Source of the DNA: Lachnospiraceae bacterium
GTDB taxonomy: Bacteria > Bacillota > Clostridia > Lachnospirales > Lachnospiraceae
Direction: 5' to 3'
DNA length: 64,000 nt
Assembly (NCBI GenBank): GCA_017936785.1
Contig: JAGBEV010000014.1
Location: 1-64,000, forward strand
The position numbers were made by a program, and so were the translations under genes. The first letter of the stretch is position 1. Every line of letters begins with the position of its first letter. The notes below the pieces were generated by a model. The model was not told the origin of the DNA and ran no database searches. It saw only the letters and a list, made by a program, of their open reading frames with translations. Below are positions 33,872 through 42,725 of this stretch, piece by piece.

Positions 33872-34594
33872 TTATTCGATGCTGCGTCTTTTCCGGCTTT
33901 TCCGCTCTTCCTCAAAAATGTATCTGATGATTTCTTCTCTCTCATTGTTATTGATAACCGTAAACTTCAAACGATGCTCATACTCTCCCCTGCGGACCTC
34001 ATTTTCCCTGCTGCTCAATACCAGTCCTGCCAGTTCATAGGGCATCTCCCTGCCGTGGATATTCAGCGAAAAACATACTGCTATCTGCATTCCCGGCTCA
34101 TATTTTACTGATGTGACAAAACGGATTCCGCCTCCGCTGATATCTACGATCTGACCTTTGGTCAGCGGAAGTCCGATCTGCATATGATATTTTCCTTCCT
34201 CTATGGACTTTATCTCTTCATCCATCAGTTCCCTGGTTCTCAAAGGCAGGGTGCAGGCATAACGATAATATTCCCTTCTCTGATATTTTCCCAGGGGGGA
34301 AGTCATCTCACACAATAACAAATATATATTATTGCTCTTATAGCGGTCTATGATCCTGACCGTACACTGATATAATCCCTTGTCCGTATAAAAACAAAAC
34401 TGGTACTCTCCGTCCACCGGCAGAAGAATCAGCTTTGTTCCGTCCATGGGCATTAGTATTTCCATTTTTTCATCATCCAGAACGTCATATACTCTGGATG
34501 AATACAGCTTACTGTTGGAAGAAGCACCTAAAATTGCATGTTCCACAGTCTGAATTTCAAGTCTGTTTCCTGGCTTAACGAATTCTGTCAACAT
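33872..34594 (-). CDS. PilZ-domain c-di-GMP effector, YcgR/YpfA-like
   Basis: A 240-residue protein with an N-terminal YcgR-like beta domain (about 1-95) and a C-terminal PilZ domain. The PilZ signature is complete: QRREYYRY near 105 and DISGGG near 150, the arginines and the D-x-S-x-G-G that contact cyclic di-GMP. Homologues act as a molecular brake at the stator (Bacillus DgrA/YpfA, E. coli YcgR). It lies between flhG and cheB, so it is made together with the motor and suggests that c-di-GMP slows swimming in this organism. Confidence 0.92.
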   Translation of the reverse strand: MLTEFVKPGNRLEIQTVEHAILGASSNSKLYSSRVYDVLDDEKMEILMPMDGTKLILLPVDGEYQFCFYTDKGLYQCTVRIIDRYKSNNIYLLLCEMTSPLGKYQRREYYRYACTLPLRTRELMDEEIKSIEEGKYHMQIGLPLTKGQIVDISGGGIRFVTSVKYEPGMQIAVCFSLNIHGREMPYELAGLVLSSRENEVRRGEYEHRLKFTVINNNEREEIIRYIFEEERKSRKRRSIE

Positions 34595-34628
34595 CTACCT
34601 TATCTCCTATGCTATGATCATTCGCTTC

Positions 34629-35519
34629 TTATTGACGGAATGGGTTCTTTGTACTGATAATATGCGAAAAAAATGCTGCCATTCCTCTTTTCTGCATTGT
34701 CTCTTCCGCTTCCCCATACATTAGTGTATTGGCAATTTTCTGGTAAGCCCTTGCCGATTTTGATCCCGGATTTGCCAAAGATACTGGCATCTGCTGCATA
34801 ACTGCCTTATACAGATTGGTATCCTGAGGTACCGAACCCAGATAAGTAATGGGCAGTTTTAAATATCTTGCTACAACAGAATTTAATTTGGAAAATAAAG
34901 CCTTCCCCTCTTCATCACTTTCCACCTTATTTGCGATCATTTTAATCTGTGAAGCTTCTTCAGAAAACCTGGAATGACCGCTTAACGCCTTTAAAAGGGA
35001 ATAAGAATCCGTAATGGAGGTAGGTTCCGGTGTGGTAACTAATAAAATCTCACCGCTTGCTACCAGAAATTCCAATACGGCATCGGAAATTCCCGCTCCT
35101 GTATCTACGATCACAATATCAGCAATGGCATCCAGCTCTGCCAGATTCTGTATAATGTAGATCAGATAATCCCTGCTCAGATTGGAAAGTCCTACGATTC
35201 CCGATCCTCCGGAAATAAATCCCACTTCTCCCGGTCCCCAGGTAATGATCTCCTTAATATTCTTGCCCTGATATATCAGATCGCATAAATTATGCTTGGG
35301 CACAGCCCCAAACATGATCTCAATATTAGCCAGTCCGAAATCGGCATCCAGAATAATGACTCTCTGACCCATTTGACGGAACTGGATCGCCAGATTAATG
35401 GCAGTATTTGACTTTCCCACACCTCCCTTGCCGCTTGTAACGGTGATAACACGGGCAAGCGGCCTTTGTGGCTGACTGTTCATTTTAATAATATTTCTCA
35501 AACTTTCCGCCTGATCCAT
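34629..35519 (-). CDS. flhG: Flagellar number regulator FlhG (MinD/ParA-type ATPase)
   Basis: ParA/MinD-like ATPase (YlxH/FleN) that works against FlhF to set flagellar number and placement. The 296 residues contain the N-terminal FlhF-activating helix with glutamines (MDQAESLRNII), the deviant Walker A TSGKGGVGKSN near 30, DADFGLANI and the VDTGAGISD switch near 140, and a C-terminal amphipathic tail (RGMAAFFSHII) for membrane contact. It is encoded 10 bases after flhF, as in most flagellated Firmicutes. Confidence 0.95.
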   Translation of the reverse strand: MDQAESLRNIIKMNSQPQRPLARVITVTSGKGGVGKSNTAINLAIQFRQMGQRVIILDADFGLANIEIMFGAVPKHNLCDLIYQGKNIKEIITWGPGEVGFISGGSGIVGLSNLSRDYLIYIIQNLAELDAIADIVIVDTGAGISDAVLEFLVASGEILLVTTPEPTSITDSYSLLKALSGHSRFSEEASQIKMIANKVESDEEGKALFSKLNSVVARYLKLPITYLGSVPQDTNLYKAVMQQMPVSLANPGSKSARAYQKIANTLMYGEAEETMQKRGMAAFFSHIISTKNPFRQ

Positions 35520-35529
35520 CGCTGCCTCC

Positions 35530-36735
35530 TTAAGAAATCCTATTGCCGCCCAAAAGCATCTTAACCGTCTTCTGGGGATTAAAATCCTCTATATCATCAG
35601 GCACATTTTGTCCGCAGGTCACATAAGACAAAGGTGCCCCTGTATGCAGTTTCAAATTCAACAGATTTCCCAGGCTGGTGGTTTCGTCCAGCTTGGTAAA
35701 AATAAGCTTATAATCCGTCATTCCGCAATATGCATCTGCAATACTGATCAGATCTTTATACTTGGTAGTCGCACTGACAACCAGATAAACTTCCTTTTCC
35801 AGCTTTTCATCTACCGCCCGGATAAAATCGTTCATTGCCTCACGCTGCTTTACGTTCTGGTGGGAGTGTCCTGCCGTATCCATAAAGATATAATCAAATC
35901 CTTTGAATTCCTCTATTCCCTGCTGCATTTCCTCAACAGAATAAATAACCCTGAAGGGAACTTCCAGAATATTGGCATAAGTCCGAAGTTGTTCCGCCGC
36001 TGCGATCCTGTAAGTATCTGTTGTAAACAATGCGATCTTTTTCTTTTCCTCTACTGCATACCGGGATGCAATCTTTGCAATGGTGGTTGTCTTACCAACA
36101 CCTGTAGGACCAATAAAGAATATGATCTTCGGTCCCTTTCCCGGTGCCACAATGCCTTCTGACTGCCCGAATTTTAAGATCATCTTCTGATACACATTGG
36201 AAAGCATGTAATCTATGGGCATATTAGGCTTTAAGACGGAATCCAGTTCATCAATGATCTGGTTGGCATATTTTTCATTGATCTCATTTTCCAGCATGGT
36301 GTGATAAAGGAGTTTCAAAAAGCGGACATTGCTGTCTTCCGGCTTTTCTTCTGCCTCTCCTGCCGTTTTCTCTTCTTCGGATTCCTTTTCCGGTTCACTT
36401 ATCTGAAGCTGCTTTTCTATGAGGGACTGAAGGCTTTCCAGCTTTTCCTCTATTGCCTCTGTCTTATGGTCCTTCACATCTTTAAATTTTCCCGTTCCTT
36501 CACCCGTTCCGGATGAGGCTGCAGGATTTACCGCAGTTTTTCTCACAGGCAGTGCCCGGTCCGGCTCTTCTTCCAATGCAACTGTAACTTCCACAATAGG
36601 AGCCTTTAAGAATGCAAAAAGACCTTTTCTCTTCACTTCCTTCACATTCATGACCACAACGCCGTCTCCCAGCTCTTTTTTAGCTGCTTCTGTAGCTTCT
36701 TTTTCCGTTTTCCCCTGAAATTTCTTGATAATCAT
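35530..36735 (-). CDS. flhF: Flagellar SRP-type GTPase FlhF
   Basis: SRP-family GTPase that marks the site of new flagella. The 401 residues have a basic N-terminal domain (KKFQGKTEKEATEAAKKELG), a disordered Glu-rich linker (about 70-130), an N domain, and the G domain with Walker A FIGPTGVGKTTTIAKIA near 212, DTYRIAAAEQL, DTAGHSHQN and TKLDETTSLG. It starts one base after the flhA stop. Confidence 0.96.
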   Translation of the reverse strand: MIIKKFQGKTEKEATEAAKKELGDGVVVMNVKEVKRKGLFAFLKAPIVEVTVALEEEPDRALPVRKTAVNPAASSGTGEGTGKFKDVKDHKTEAIEEKLESLQSLIEKQLQISEPEKESEEEKTAGEAEEKPEDSNVRFLKLLYHTMLENEINEKYANQIIDELDSVLKPNMPIDYMLSNVYQKMILKFGQSEGIVAPGKGPKIIFFIGPTGVGKTTTIAKIASRYAVEEKKKIALFTTDTYRIAAAEQLRTYANILEVPFRVIYSVEEMQQGIEEFKGFDYIFMDTAGHSHQNVKQREAMNDFIRAVDEKLEKEVYLVVSATTKYKDLISIADAYCGMTDYKLIFTKLDETTSLGNLLNLKLHTGAPLSYVTCGQNVPDDIEDFNPQKTVKMLLGGNRIS

Positions 36736-38769
36736 TTATGCTGTCACCATCCCCACTGACTGTAATTCCACATTTGATTCCACTTCATTATAAGATACCA
36801 CGATCAGATCACTGAAGTAATCCTCTATAAGCCGTTTAAAATACATACGCACAATAGGCGAAGTAATGATAATCGGATTTTTCCCCAGGCTTTCCAGTTT
36901 GCCAACTTCCGTTCTGACGCTTTCGATGATCGCCTTGGTCTTTTCCGGGTCCAGGGTCAGATATGCGCCCTGTTCGGTCTGTTTCACGCTTCCCATGATC
37001 TCCTGTTCGATCTTCGGGTCCACCGTTACCACACTGGTGGTTTCATTAGCCGGGAAAAATTTTGCACAAATAGCCCTTTTCAGGCTCTGTCTTACATATT
37101 CGGTCAAAATGTCCACATCCCTTGTAGTAGATGCATAATCCGCCAGGGTCTCGAAAATCGTAAGCAGATCCCTGATGGAAATGCCTTCCCGCAAAAGATT
37201 CTGCAGCACCTTCTGTACCTCACCCAGTCCCATAAGCTTGGGAACCAGTTCCTCTACGATCGAAGGATTTGTCTCCTTCAGATTGTTGATCAGGTTTTGT
37301 ACATCCTGTCTTGTGAGGAGCTCTGCAATATGCTGTCTGATAATTTCCGTTAAATGAGTGGCAATAATGCTGGGCGGGTCCACAACGGTATATCCAAGGC
37401 TTTCCGCCCTTTCCCGCTGTCCTTCCGTGATCCAGATCGCCGGCAGATGGAAGGAAGGCTCAAAAGTAGGGATTCCTGCAATCTCTTCTTCCACATATCC
37501 GGGATTCATTGCCATATAGTGGTCAAACAGGATTTCCCCTTCGGATACCTGTATGCCTTTGATTTTGATTATATATTGATTGGGATTCAACTGGATATTA
37601 TCCCGCAGACGGATAATGGGAACAACTGTACCCAGCTCCAGTGCGATCTGCCGCCTGATCATAACAACCCTGTCTAAAAGGTCACCGCCCTGGTTCACAT
37701 CTGCAAGGGGTATAATGCCGTAACCGAATTCCAGTTCGATAGGGTCTACCTGCAGCAGGGAAGTAACATTTTCCGGCTGTCTGATCTCTTCTGCGGCAGC
37801 CTCTTCCGTATCCACTTCATTTTCAATTTCAGCAGTTTCAATCTCTGCCTGAATATTTCTCGCCACAATGATAAAGCAGACGCCCAGAGTTACAAAGATC
37901 AAAGGATTCAACGGCGTTACAATACCGAGGAAACACAAAATGCCTCCCACCAGATAAAGTACCTTAGGCACTCCGAACAACTGCTTTACCAGTACAGAAC
38001 CAAAGTCCGCATCCTTGCTTCCCTTTGTCACCAGAATACCGGTGGAAAGAGAGATCAACAGGGAAGGAATCTGGCTGACCAGACCGTCACCGATGGTCAG
38101 AATCGTATATTTGTTTACCGCCGACCCGATATCCATGCCGTTTCTGAGCATTCCCATGGCAATGCCGCCTATAATATTAACAGCAGTTATGATCAGACCC
38201 GCTCCGGCATCTCCCTTTACATACTTAACAGCACCATCCATGCTTCCGAAAAAGCTGGCTTCCTGCTGGATCTTTTCCCTTCTGACCTTTGCTTCCTGAT
38301 CGGTAATGGCTCCCGTATTCAGATCCGCATCAATTGCCATCTGTTTACCAGGCATAGCATCCAAAGTAAAACGGGCTGATACTTCAGCAACACGTTCGGA
38401 ACCTTTGTTAATGACCATAAACTGAATAATGATCAGGATGATGAATACAATAGCGCCCATGATCAGATCGCCGCCGCCTACGAAGTCACCAAAGGTCTCT
38501 ACCACGTTACCGGGGCTTCCCGTAGTCAGAATCAATCTGGTAGAAGACACATTTAAGGCAATTCTGAAAATTGTGGTAAATAACAACACAGTAGGGAAAA
38601 AGGACATATCCAGGACTTCCTTGGCAAACATACACCGGAACAAAATACTGAACGCAATAGCCATATTGCATGCCAAAAGGATATCCAAAAGCCAGGAATC
38701 AATGGGTACGATCAACATAATGAATGCAGCAAGTACATATAATGCCACACCTAAATCCGCTTTTTTCAT
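36736..38769 (-). CDS. flhA: Flagellar export gate protein FlhA
   Basis: Large export-gate subunit. The start is ATG 38769, preceded by AAAGGAG 8 bases upstream, giving 677 residues that begin MKKADLGVALYVLAAFI; the frame stays open a further 100 codons upstream, but that stretch is basic, unlike FlhA, and lacks a ribosome binding site. The N-terminal half is eight membrane helices with the FHIPEP-type cytoplasmic loop (MPGKQMAIDADLNTG), the C-terminal half a soluble chaperone-docking domain. It follows flhB by 70 bases. Confidence 0.96.
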   Translation of the reverse strand: MKKADLGVALYVLAAFIMLIVPIDSWLLDILLACNMAIAFSILFRCMFAKEVLDMSFFPTVLLFTTIFRIALNVSSTRLILTTGSPGNVVETFGDFVGGGDLIMGAIVFIILIIIQFMVINKGSERVAEVSARFTLDAMPGKQMAIDADLNTGAITDQEAKVRREKIQQEASFFGSMDGAVKYVKGDAGAGLIITAVNIIGGIAMGMLRNGMDIGSAVNKYTILTIGDGLVSQIPSLLISLSTGILVTKGSKDADFGSVLVKQLFGVPKVLYLVGGILCFLGIVTPLNPLIFVTLGVCFIIVARNIQAEIETAEIENEVDTEEAAAEEIRQPENVTSLLQVDPIELEFGYGIIPLADVNQGGDLLDRVVMIRRQIALELGTVVPIIRLRDNIQLNPNQYIIKIKGIQVSEGEILFDHYMAMNPGYVEEEIAGIPTFEPSFHLPAIWITEGQRERAESLGYTVVDPPSIIATHLTEIIRQHIAELLTRQDVQNLINNLKETNPSIVEELVPKLMGLGEVQKVLQNLLREGISIRDLLTIFETLADYASTTRDVDILTEYVRQSLKRAICAKFFPANETTSVVTVDPKIEQEIMGSVKQTEQGAYLTLDPEKTKAIIESVRTEVGKLESLGKNPIIITSPIVRMYFKRLIEDYFSDLIVVSYNEVESNVELQSVGMVTA

Positions 38770-38839
38770 ATGTCGATCTCCTTTCTGTCTTTTTATTCTG
38801 CCTTTTTCTCCCTCTTGTCGGGAATATCCTGCTTTTATA

Positions 38840-39949
38840 CTAAATCTTACCCTGCATATGGTAAACCATTGCAAGAACCTCTGCAACTGCCTGATACAGC
38901 TCCGGGGGAACCTGTTCACCGATTTCCACATTATAGTACAGCATTCTGGCAAGGGGTTTGTTTTCCACAATCTCCACCTGATGCTCTTTGGCAGTTTCCT
39001 TGATCTTCTGTGCCAGGAAATCTTCTCCCTTGGCAATGACAATGGGAGCCGAGGCAATTTCACTGTCATATTTTACTGCAACGGCAAAATGGGTGGGATT
39101 GGTAATAACCACATCTGCTTCCGGCAGCTGCTGCATCATGCGCCGCCTGGACGCCTCCTGCATTTTCTGCCGGATTCTTCCTTTGACCTGGGGATCACCT
39201 TCGGACTGTTTGTACTCATCCTTGACCTCCTGTTTGGTCATCATCTGATCCTTGTGAAATTTCCTCTTTTGATATATAAAATCGATCGCTGCAATGACCA
39301 CATAAATCAGGGAACATTTCAGACCGAAATTGATAGCTAATGAACCTGCCACCTGTATTCCCTGCCAAAGAGGCATATTGAACAACAGATAGATCACCTG
39401 ATAGTTATCCTTAAAAGTATCATAAGCAACCCAACCGATCAACAGCACCTTGGCTATGGATTTTACCAGTTCCATCAGTGACTGGGTGGAAAATATCCTC
39501 TTGAATCCATTGGCGGGACTTATCTTACTGAGCTTGGGCTGAAGGGGTTTTGCCGTTACTTTCCATTTTACCTGAACATAGTCCGACAGGAATGCGACCA
39601 AAAATCCTATGAGAAAAAATGGGGCAACTGCTGCTAAGATCCTGAGCATAATATTTCCCATAAGGGAATAATACTCTTTTATGGGGATAAAACCGTTCCC
39701 CATTTTGATCATCTGAGGGATCTTGCCATAAACAAAGGAAAAAATATCCAGAAAAACTCCGCCTAAATACCCCAATCCGAATTTCAAAATCAAAAATAAT
39801 GCAATGAGGCCAGTTGCATTTGCAATTTCTTTGCTCTTTGCTACCTGACCTTCCTTTCTTGCGTCATCTAACTTTTTGGCGGTAGGCTCTTCCGTCTTTT
39901 CACCGCCGGGGCCATCCTTGGCAAAAAACTGCAGATTATAAGCAATCAT
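38840..39949 (-). CDS. flhB: Flagellar export switch protein FlhB
   Basis: Export-gate component that switches substrate class when the hook is finished. The 369 residues comprise a charged start (GGEKTEEPTAKKLDDARKEGQ), four membrane helices, and a cytoplasmic domain with the self-cleavage motif NPTH in VVITNPTHFAVAV near 270. The start codon overlaps the fliR stop by 4 bases (ATGA type). Confidence 0.96.
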   Translation of the reverse strand: MIAYNLQFFAKDGPGGEKTEEPTAKKLDDARKEGQVAKSKEIANATGLIALFLILKFGLGYLGGVFLDIFSFVYGKIPQMIKMGNGFIPIKEYYSLMGNIMLRILAAVAPFFLIGFLVAFLSDYVQVKWKVTAKPLQPKLSKISPANGFKRIFSTQSLMELVKSIAKVLLIGWVAYDTFKDNYQVIYLLFNMPLWQGIQVAGSLAINFGLKCSLIYVVIAAIDFIYQKRKFHKDQMMTKQEVKDEYKQSEGDPQVKGRIRQKMQEASRRRMMQQLPEADVVITNPTHFAVAVKYDSEIASAPIVIAKGEDFLAQKIKETAKEHQVEIVENKPLARMLYYNVEIGEQVPPELYQAVAEVLAMVYHMQGKI

Positions 39950-40731
39950 GCCATCATCGCCTCCACAAAAGATACCATCATGGTTTTCATTTCCGTAAAC
40001 ACAAAATCAGAGATATAGGGAAGCATTCCAACTGTTAAAAACATAACACCCAATCCCATCAGAAGTTTGATCTGCATACCCACGGCAAACATGTTCATCT
40101 GAGGTGCCACCTTTGCCATAATGCCCAGAATGCAGTTGGTGATCAACATCACACAAAACACCGGCAGGCAGATCTGGAATCCTATATTGATATATTCACT
40201 CATAAACATAATAATGGATTCAACCAGCTTATCGCTGTGAAGAACCGCACCGTTTACGGGAATCAGCGTAAAAGTTTCCGCCAATGCCCGCAACAGATAA
40301 TGATGCATATCCGTTATCACCAGCAGCATCAACACTATATACTGATAAAAAAGACCGGTCACACTGGTATTTTCTCTGGTAGTGGGATCGTATTCACTTG
40401 CCATTGCAAGCCCGATCTCCATATCCACCAGACGCCCTGCAAACAACACAATGGAATTACACAATCCTGCGGATAATCCAATGAGCAGACCGGCGACAGC
40501 TTCCTTCATAACAATGACTGCATATTCAAAAACAGTCTCATATACAAGCCTTTCATGGGGCTGTATATTCTGATACAGCAGGTAGGATACAAAAATCCCC
40601 AAAACAATCTTTACCCTTTTAGGCGTGTTGTTCAAGTTGAAAAAGGGAGCCGTAAATATGAAACAGGTTACCCTGACAAATACCAGCAGATAAAATTCCA
40701 TTTCATACATGGAAAAAGTATAATCAATCAT
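39946..40731 (-). CDS. fliR: Flagellar export gate protein FliR
   Basis: Core component of the FliPQR export channel. The 261 residues are almost entirely hydrophobic with about six membrane segments and family-typical RVTCFIFTAPFFN near 20 and a segment containing GLAMASEYDPTTRENTSV. AGGTG precedes the ATG at 40731. It starts 4 bases after fliQ and overlaps flhB. Confidence 0.94.
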   Translation of the reverse strand: MIDYTFSMYEMEFYLLVFVRVTCFIFTAPFFNLNNTPKRVKIVLGIFVSYLLYQNIQPHERLVYETVFEYAVIVMKEAVAGLLIGLSAGLCNSIVLFAGRLVDMEIGLAMASEYDPTTRENTSVTGLFYQYIVLMLLVITDMHHYLLRALAETFTLIPVNGAVLHSDKLVESIIMFMSEYINIGFQICLPVFCVMLITNCILGIMAKVAPQMNMFAVGMQIKLLMGLGVMFLTVGMLPYISDFVFTEMKTMMVSFVEAMMA

Positions 40732-40735
40732 AAGC

Positions 40736-41005
40736 TCACCTGATATACAAAGAGAAGTCAGACCACAACTGTGTCATGAATTCACTCATACCATTCAGCA
40801 TCCAGCCGCCCAAAAGCATCATTGCCAAAAACACACCGACAATTTTGGGCACAAAGGTCAACGTCTGTTCCTGAATGGATGTAACTGCCTGAAAAATGCT
40901 GACAATCAAACCGATCACCAGGGAAACCAAAAGAATCGGTGCCGAAGTTTTAATAATTAAATATAATGCCTGATTGGCAATCTGAACCACATAATCTACA
41001 GACAT
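40736..41005 (-). CDS. fliQ: Flagellar export gate protein FliQ
   Basis: Small channel subunit of the export gate with two membrane helices. The 89 residues match the family: an N-terminal helix (ALYLIIKTSAPILLVSLVIGLIV), the central ATSIQEQTLTFVPKI loop that closes the pore, and a second helix. It lies between fliP and fliR in the standard order. Confidence 0.96.
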   Translation of the reverse strand: MSVDYVVQIANQALYLIIKTSAPILLVSLVIGLIVSIFQAVTSIQEQTLTFVPKIVGVFLAMMLLGGWMLNGMSEFMTQLWSDFSLYIR

Positions 41006-41071
41006 GTTTCCCTTTCTTCCTTTCTACGCAATTACACATAACATAGTTTTCCGGCTGTCAGATCCGCCCGG

Positions 41072-41965
41072 TCAGTAAAAGGTTTTCACAAGTTCAACAA
41101 TGATCAGATTCCAGCCATCAGCCAAAACAAACAACAAAATCTTAAAGGGCATGGAAATGGTCGTAGGCGGCAGCATCATCATACCCATACTCATCAATGC
41201 CGATGCCACAACCATATCTATGACAATAAAAGGAATATAGATCACAAATCCAATGATAAATGCAGTTCTCAGTTCACTGACCATAAAACTGGGAATCAAT
41301 ACGCTGGTGGGAATATCTTCTATATCCCCTGTCCATTCATAACCACCGATTTCACAAAAAACCTTTGCATCCTTGGTCATAGTCTGTCCGCACATAAATT
41401 CCCTAAGAGGCTTCATGCCCAGTTCCAATGCCTCCTCCTGATCGATCTCTCCTGCTTCAAAAGGCTTGATGGCTGTTTCATTGATCTCTGTAATGACCGG
41501 ATTCATAATAAAAAAGGTCAAAAACAAAGATAAAGCCAGAAGCACCTGATTCGGCGGCGCTGTCTGGGTATTGAGCGCCGATCTGGTAAAGTGCATGACG
41601 ATCAGTATTCTCGTAAAGGATGTTAAACAAATAATGAGAATAGGTGCCAGTGCAATGCCCGTCAGAATCAGCATAATCCTTAAAGCACCTGCAATAGATC
41701 CATTCCCATCATTATAAGTAACGGTCAAATTATTAGCGATATTCAGTTCGCTCAGTTCATCGGCATCTTCTGAAGTTCCCGGTTCACGAATATTGGTTCT
41801 GTTCTCATCCTCTCCTGCCTCTGCGGAAGAATTTAAAGCGCTGTCCACGCTTCCGGCGTGGACCTGCACAAAAGATCCCGGAAACATCACACAGAACATT
41901 ACCGTAAACAGCAAAAGCCGAAAAACGTACTTTTTTTCCATAGTTCTTCTAGTTATCTTCTTCAT
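41072..41965 (-). CDS. fliP: Flagellar export gate protein FliP
   Basis: Pore-forming subunit of the export gate. The 297 residues begin with a cleavable signal peptide (hydrophobic about 14-32, ending near VQVHA), then a linker and four membrane segments with family motifs SFTRILIVMHFTRSALNTQTAPPNQVL and GMMMLPPTTISMPFKILLF. The exact start is uncertain: ATG 41965 overlaps fliO by 17 bases, ATG 41941 would remove eight residues, and neither has a strong ribosome binding site. Confidence 0.95.
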   Translation of the reverse strand: MKKITRRTMEKKYVFRLLLFTVMFCVMFPGSFVQVHAGSVDSALNSSAEAGEDENRTNIREPGTSEDADELSELNIANNLTVTYNDGNGSIAGALRIMLILTGIALAPILIICLTSFTRILIVMHFTRSALNTQTAPPNQVLLALSLFLTFFIMNPVITEINETAIKPFEAGEIDQEEALELGMKPLREFMCGQTMTKDAKVFCEIGGYEWTGDIEDIPTSVLIPSFMVSELRTAFIIGFVIYIPFIVIDMVVASALMSMGMMMLPPTTISMPFKILLFVLADGWNLIIVELVKTFY

Positions 41966-42350
41966 GCTTATCTGCCGCTTTCATATCAGCCTTATGTATC
42001 AGACCCTTTGCCCTGTTCAAAAATTCTTCAAACTGTATGGGTGTTCCCATGTTAAGGTCCTCCGGATAGATGATCTCATCCTTCTGCAGCTCTGCCAATA
42101 CCGTAACCGTATCTTTACATACAGCAATTGCCAGATACCTCTCTCCGATCCGGATGATCTGTATATATTTATTTTGGGAAATGCGGAAAGAATCAATTGA
42201 TTCAAAATTATTTCCCCGCATTTTACCCTTTTGGAAGCCGGCAATATATCTGGTGGTAAACCAGGTGGCTCCCAGCACAAACACAAAAATAACCAATACA
42301 GTCAAAAACTGCACAACAGAGTCTATTTTAGAGACTACAGTAAATACCAT
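41949..42350 (-). CDS. fliO: Flagellar biosynthesis protein FliO/FliZ
   Basis: Scaffold protein that helps FliP oligomerise. The 133 residues have one membrane helix (about 15-32, VLVIFVFVLGATWFTTRYIAG) and a small cytoplasmic domain with the FliO-typical beta stretch RISQNKYIQIIRIGERYLAIAV. It starts 2 bases after cheY and overlaps the fliP start. Confidence 0.88.
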   Translation of the reverse strand: MVFTVVSKIDSVVQFLTVLVIFVFVLGATWFTTRYIAGFQKGKMRGNNFESIDSFRISQNKYIQIIRIGERYLAIAVCKDTVTVLAELQKDEIIYPEDLNMGTPIQFEEFLNRAKGLIHKADMKAADKHEEDN

Positions 42351-42352
42351 TA

Positions 42353-42715
42353 TCAGCCAACTACTTTCTTAACCGCTTCAATAACGCGGTCTGCCTGGAA
42401 GGGTTTAACAATGAAATCCTTAGCTCCTGCCTGAATGGATTCAATTACCATAGCCTGCTGACCCATAGCGGAACACATAATAACCTGTGCTGCCGGATCT
42501 CCTGACTTAATCTGTTTTAACGCCTGAATACCGTCCATTTCCGGCATGGTAATATCCATCAATACAAGATCCGGTTTCACTTCATTATACTTTTCAACAG
42601 CTTTTAAACCGTTTTCAGCTTCTCCGGCTACATTGTATCCATTCTTGGTTAAAATGTCCTTGATCATCATACGCATGAATGCTGCGTCGTCACAAATTAA
42701 AATATTTTTTGCCAT
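42353..42715 (-). CDS. cheY: Chemotaxis response regulator CheY
   Basis: Single receiver domain of 120 residues that carries the CheA signal to the flagellar switch. Acidic pocket ILICDDAAFMR near the start, phospho-acceptor Asp in LVLMDITMPEMDG near 54, switch Ser/Thr in VIMCSAMGQ, and Lys in FIVKPFQ near 106. It sits between fliY (its phosphatase and binding target) and fliO, as in Bacillus. Confidence 0.97.
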   Translation of the reverse strand: MAKNILICDDAAFMRMMIKDILTKNGYNVAGEAENGLKAVEKYNEVKPDLVLMDITMPEMDGIQALKQIKSGDPAAQVIMCSAMGQQAMVIESIQAGAKDFIVKPFQADRVIEAVKKVVG

Positions 42716-42725
42716 TTTTTCTCTC

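Noticed and set aside
38770..39069. 100-codon upstream extension of flhA
   Set aside because: The stretch is basic with no FlhA homology and overlaps flhB out of frame; a strong ribosome binding site precedes the ATG at 38769.
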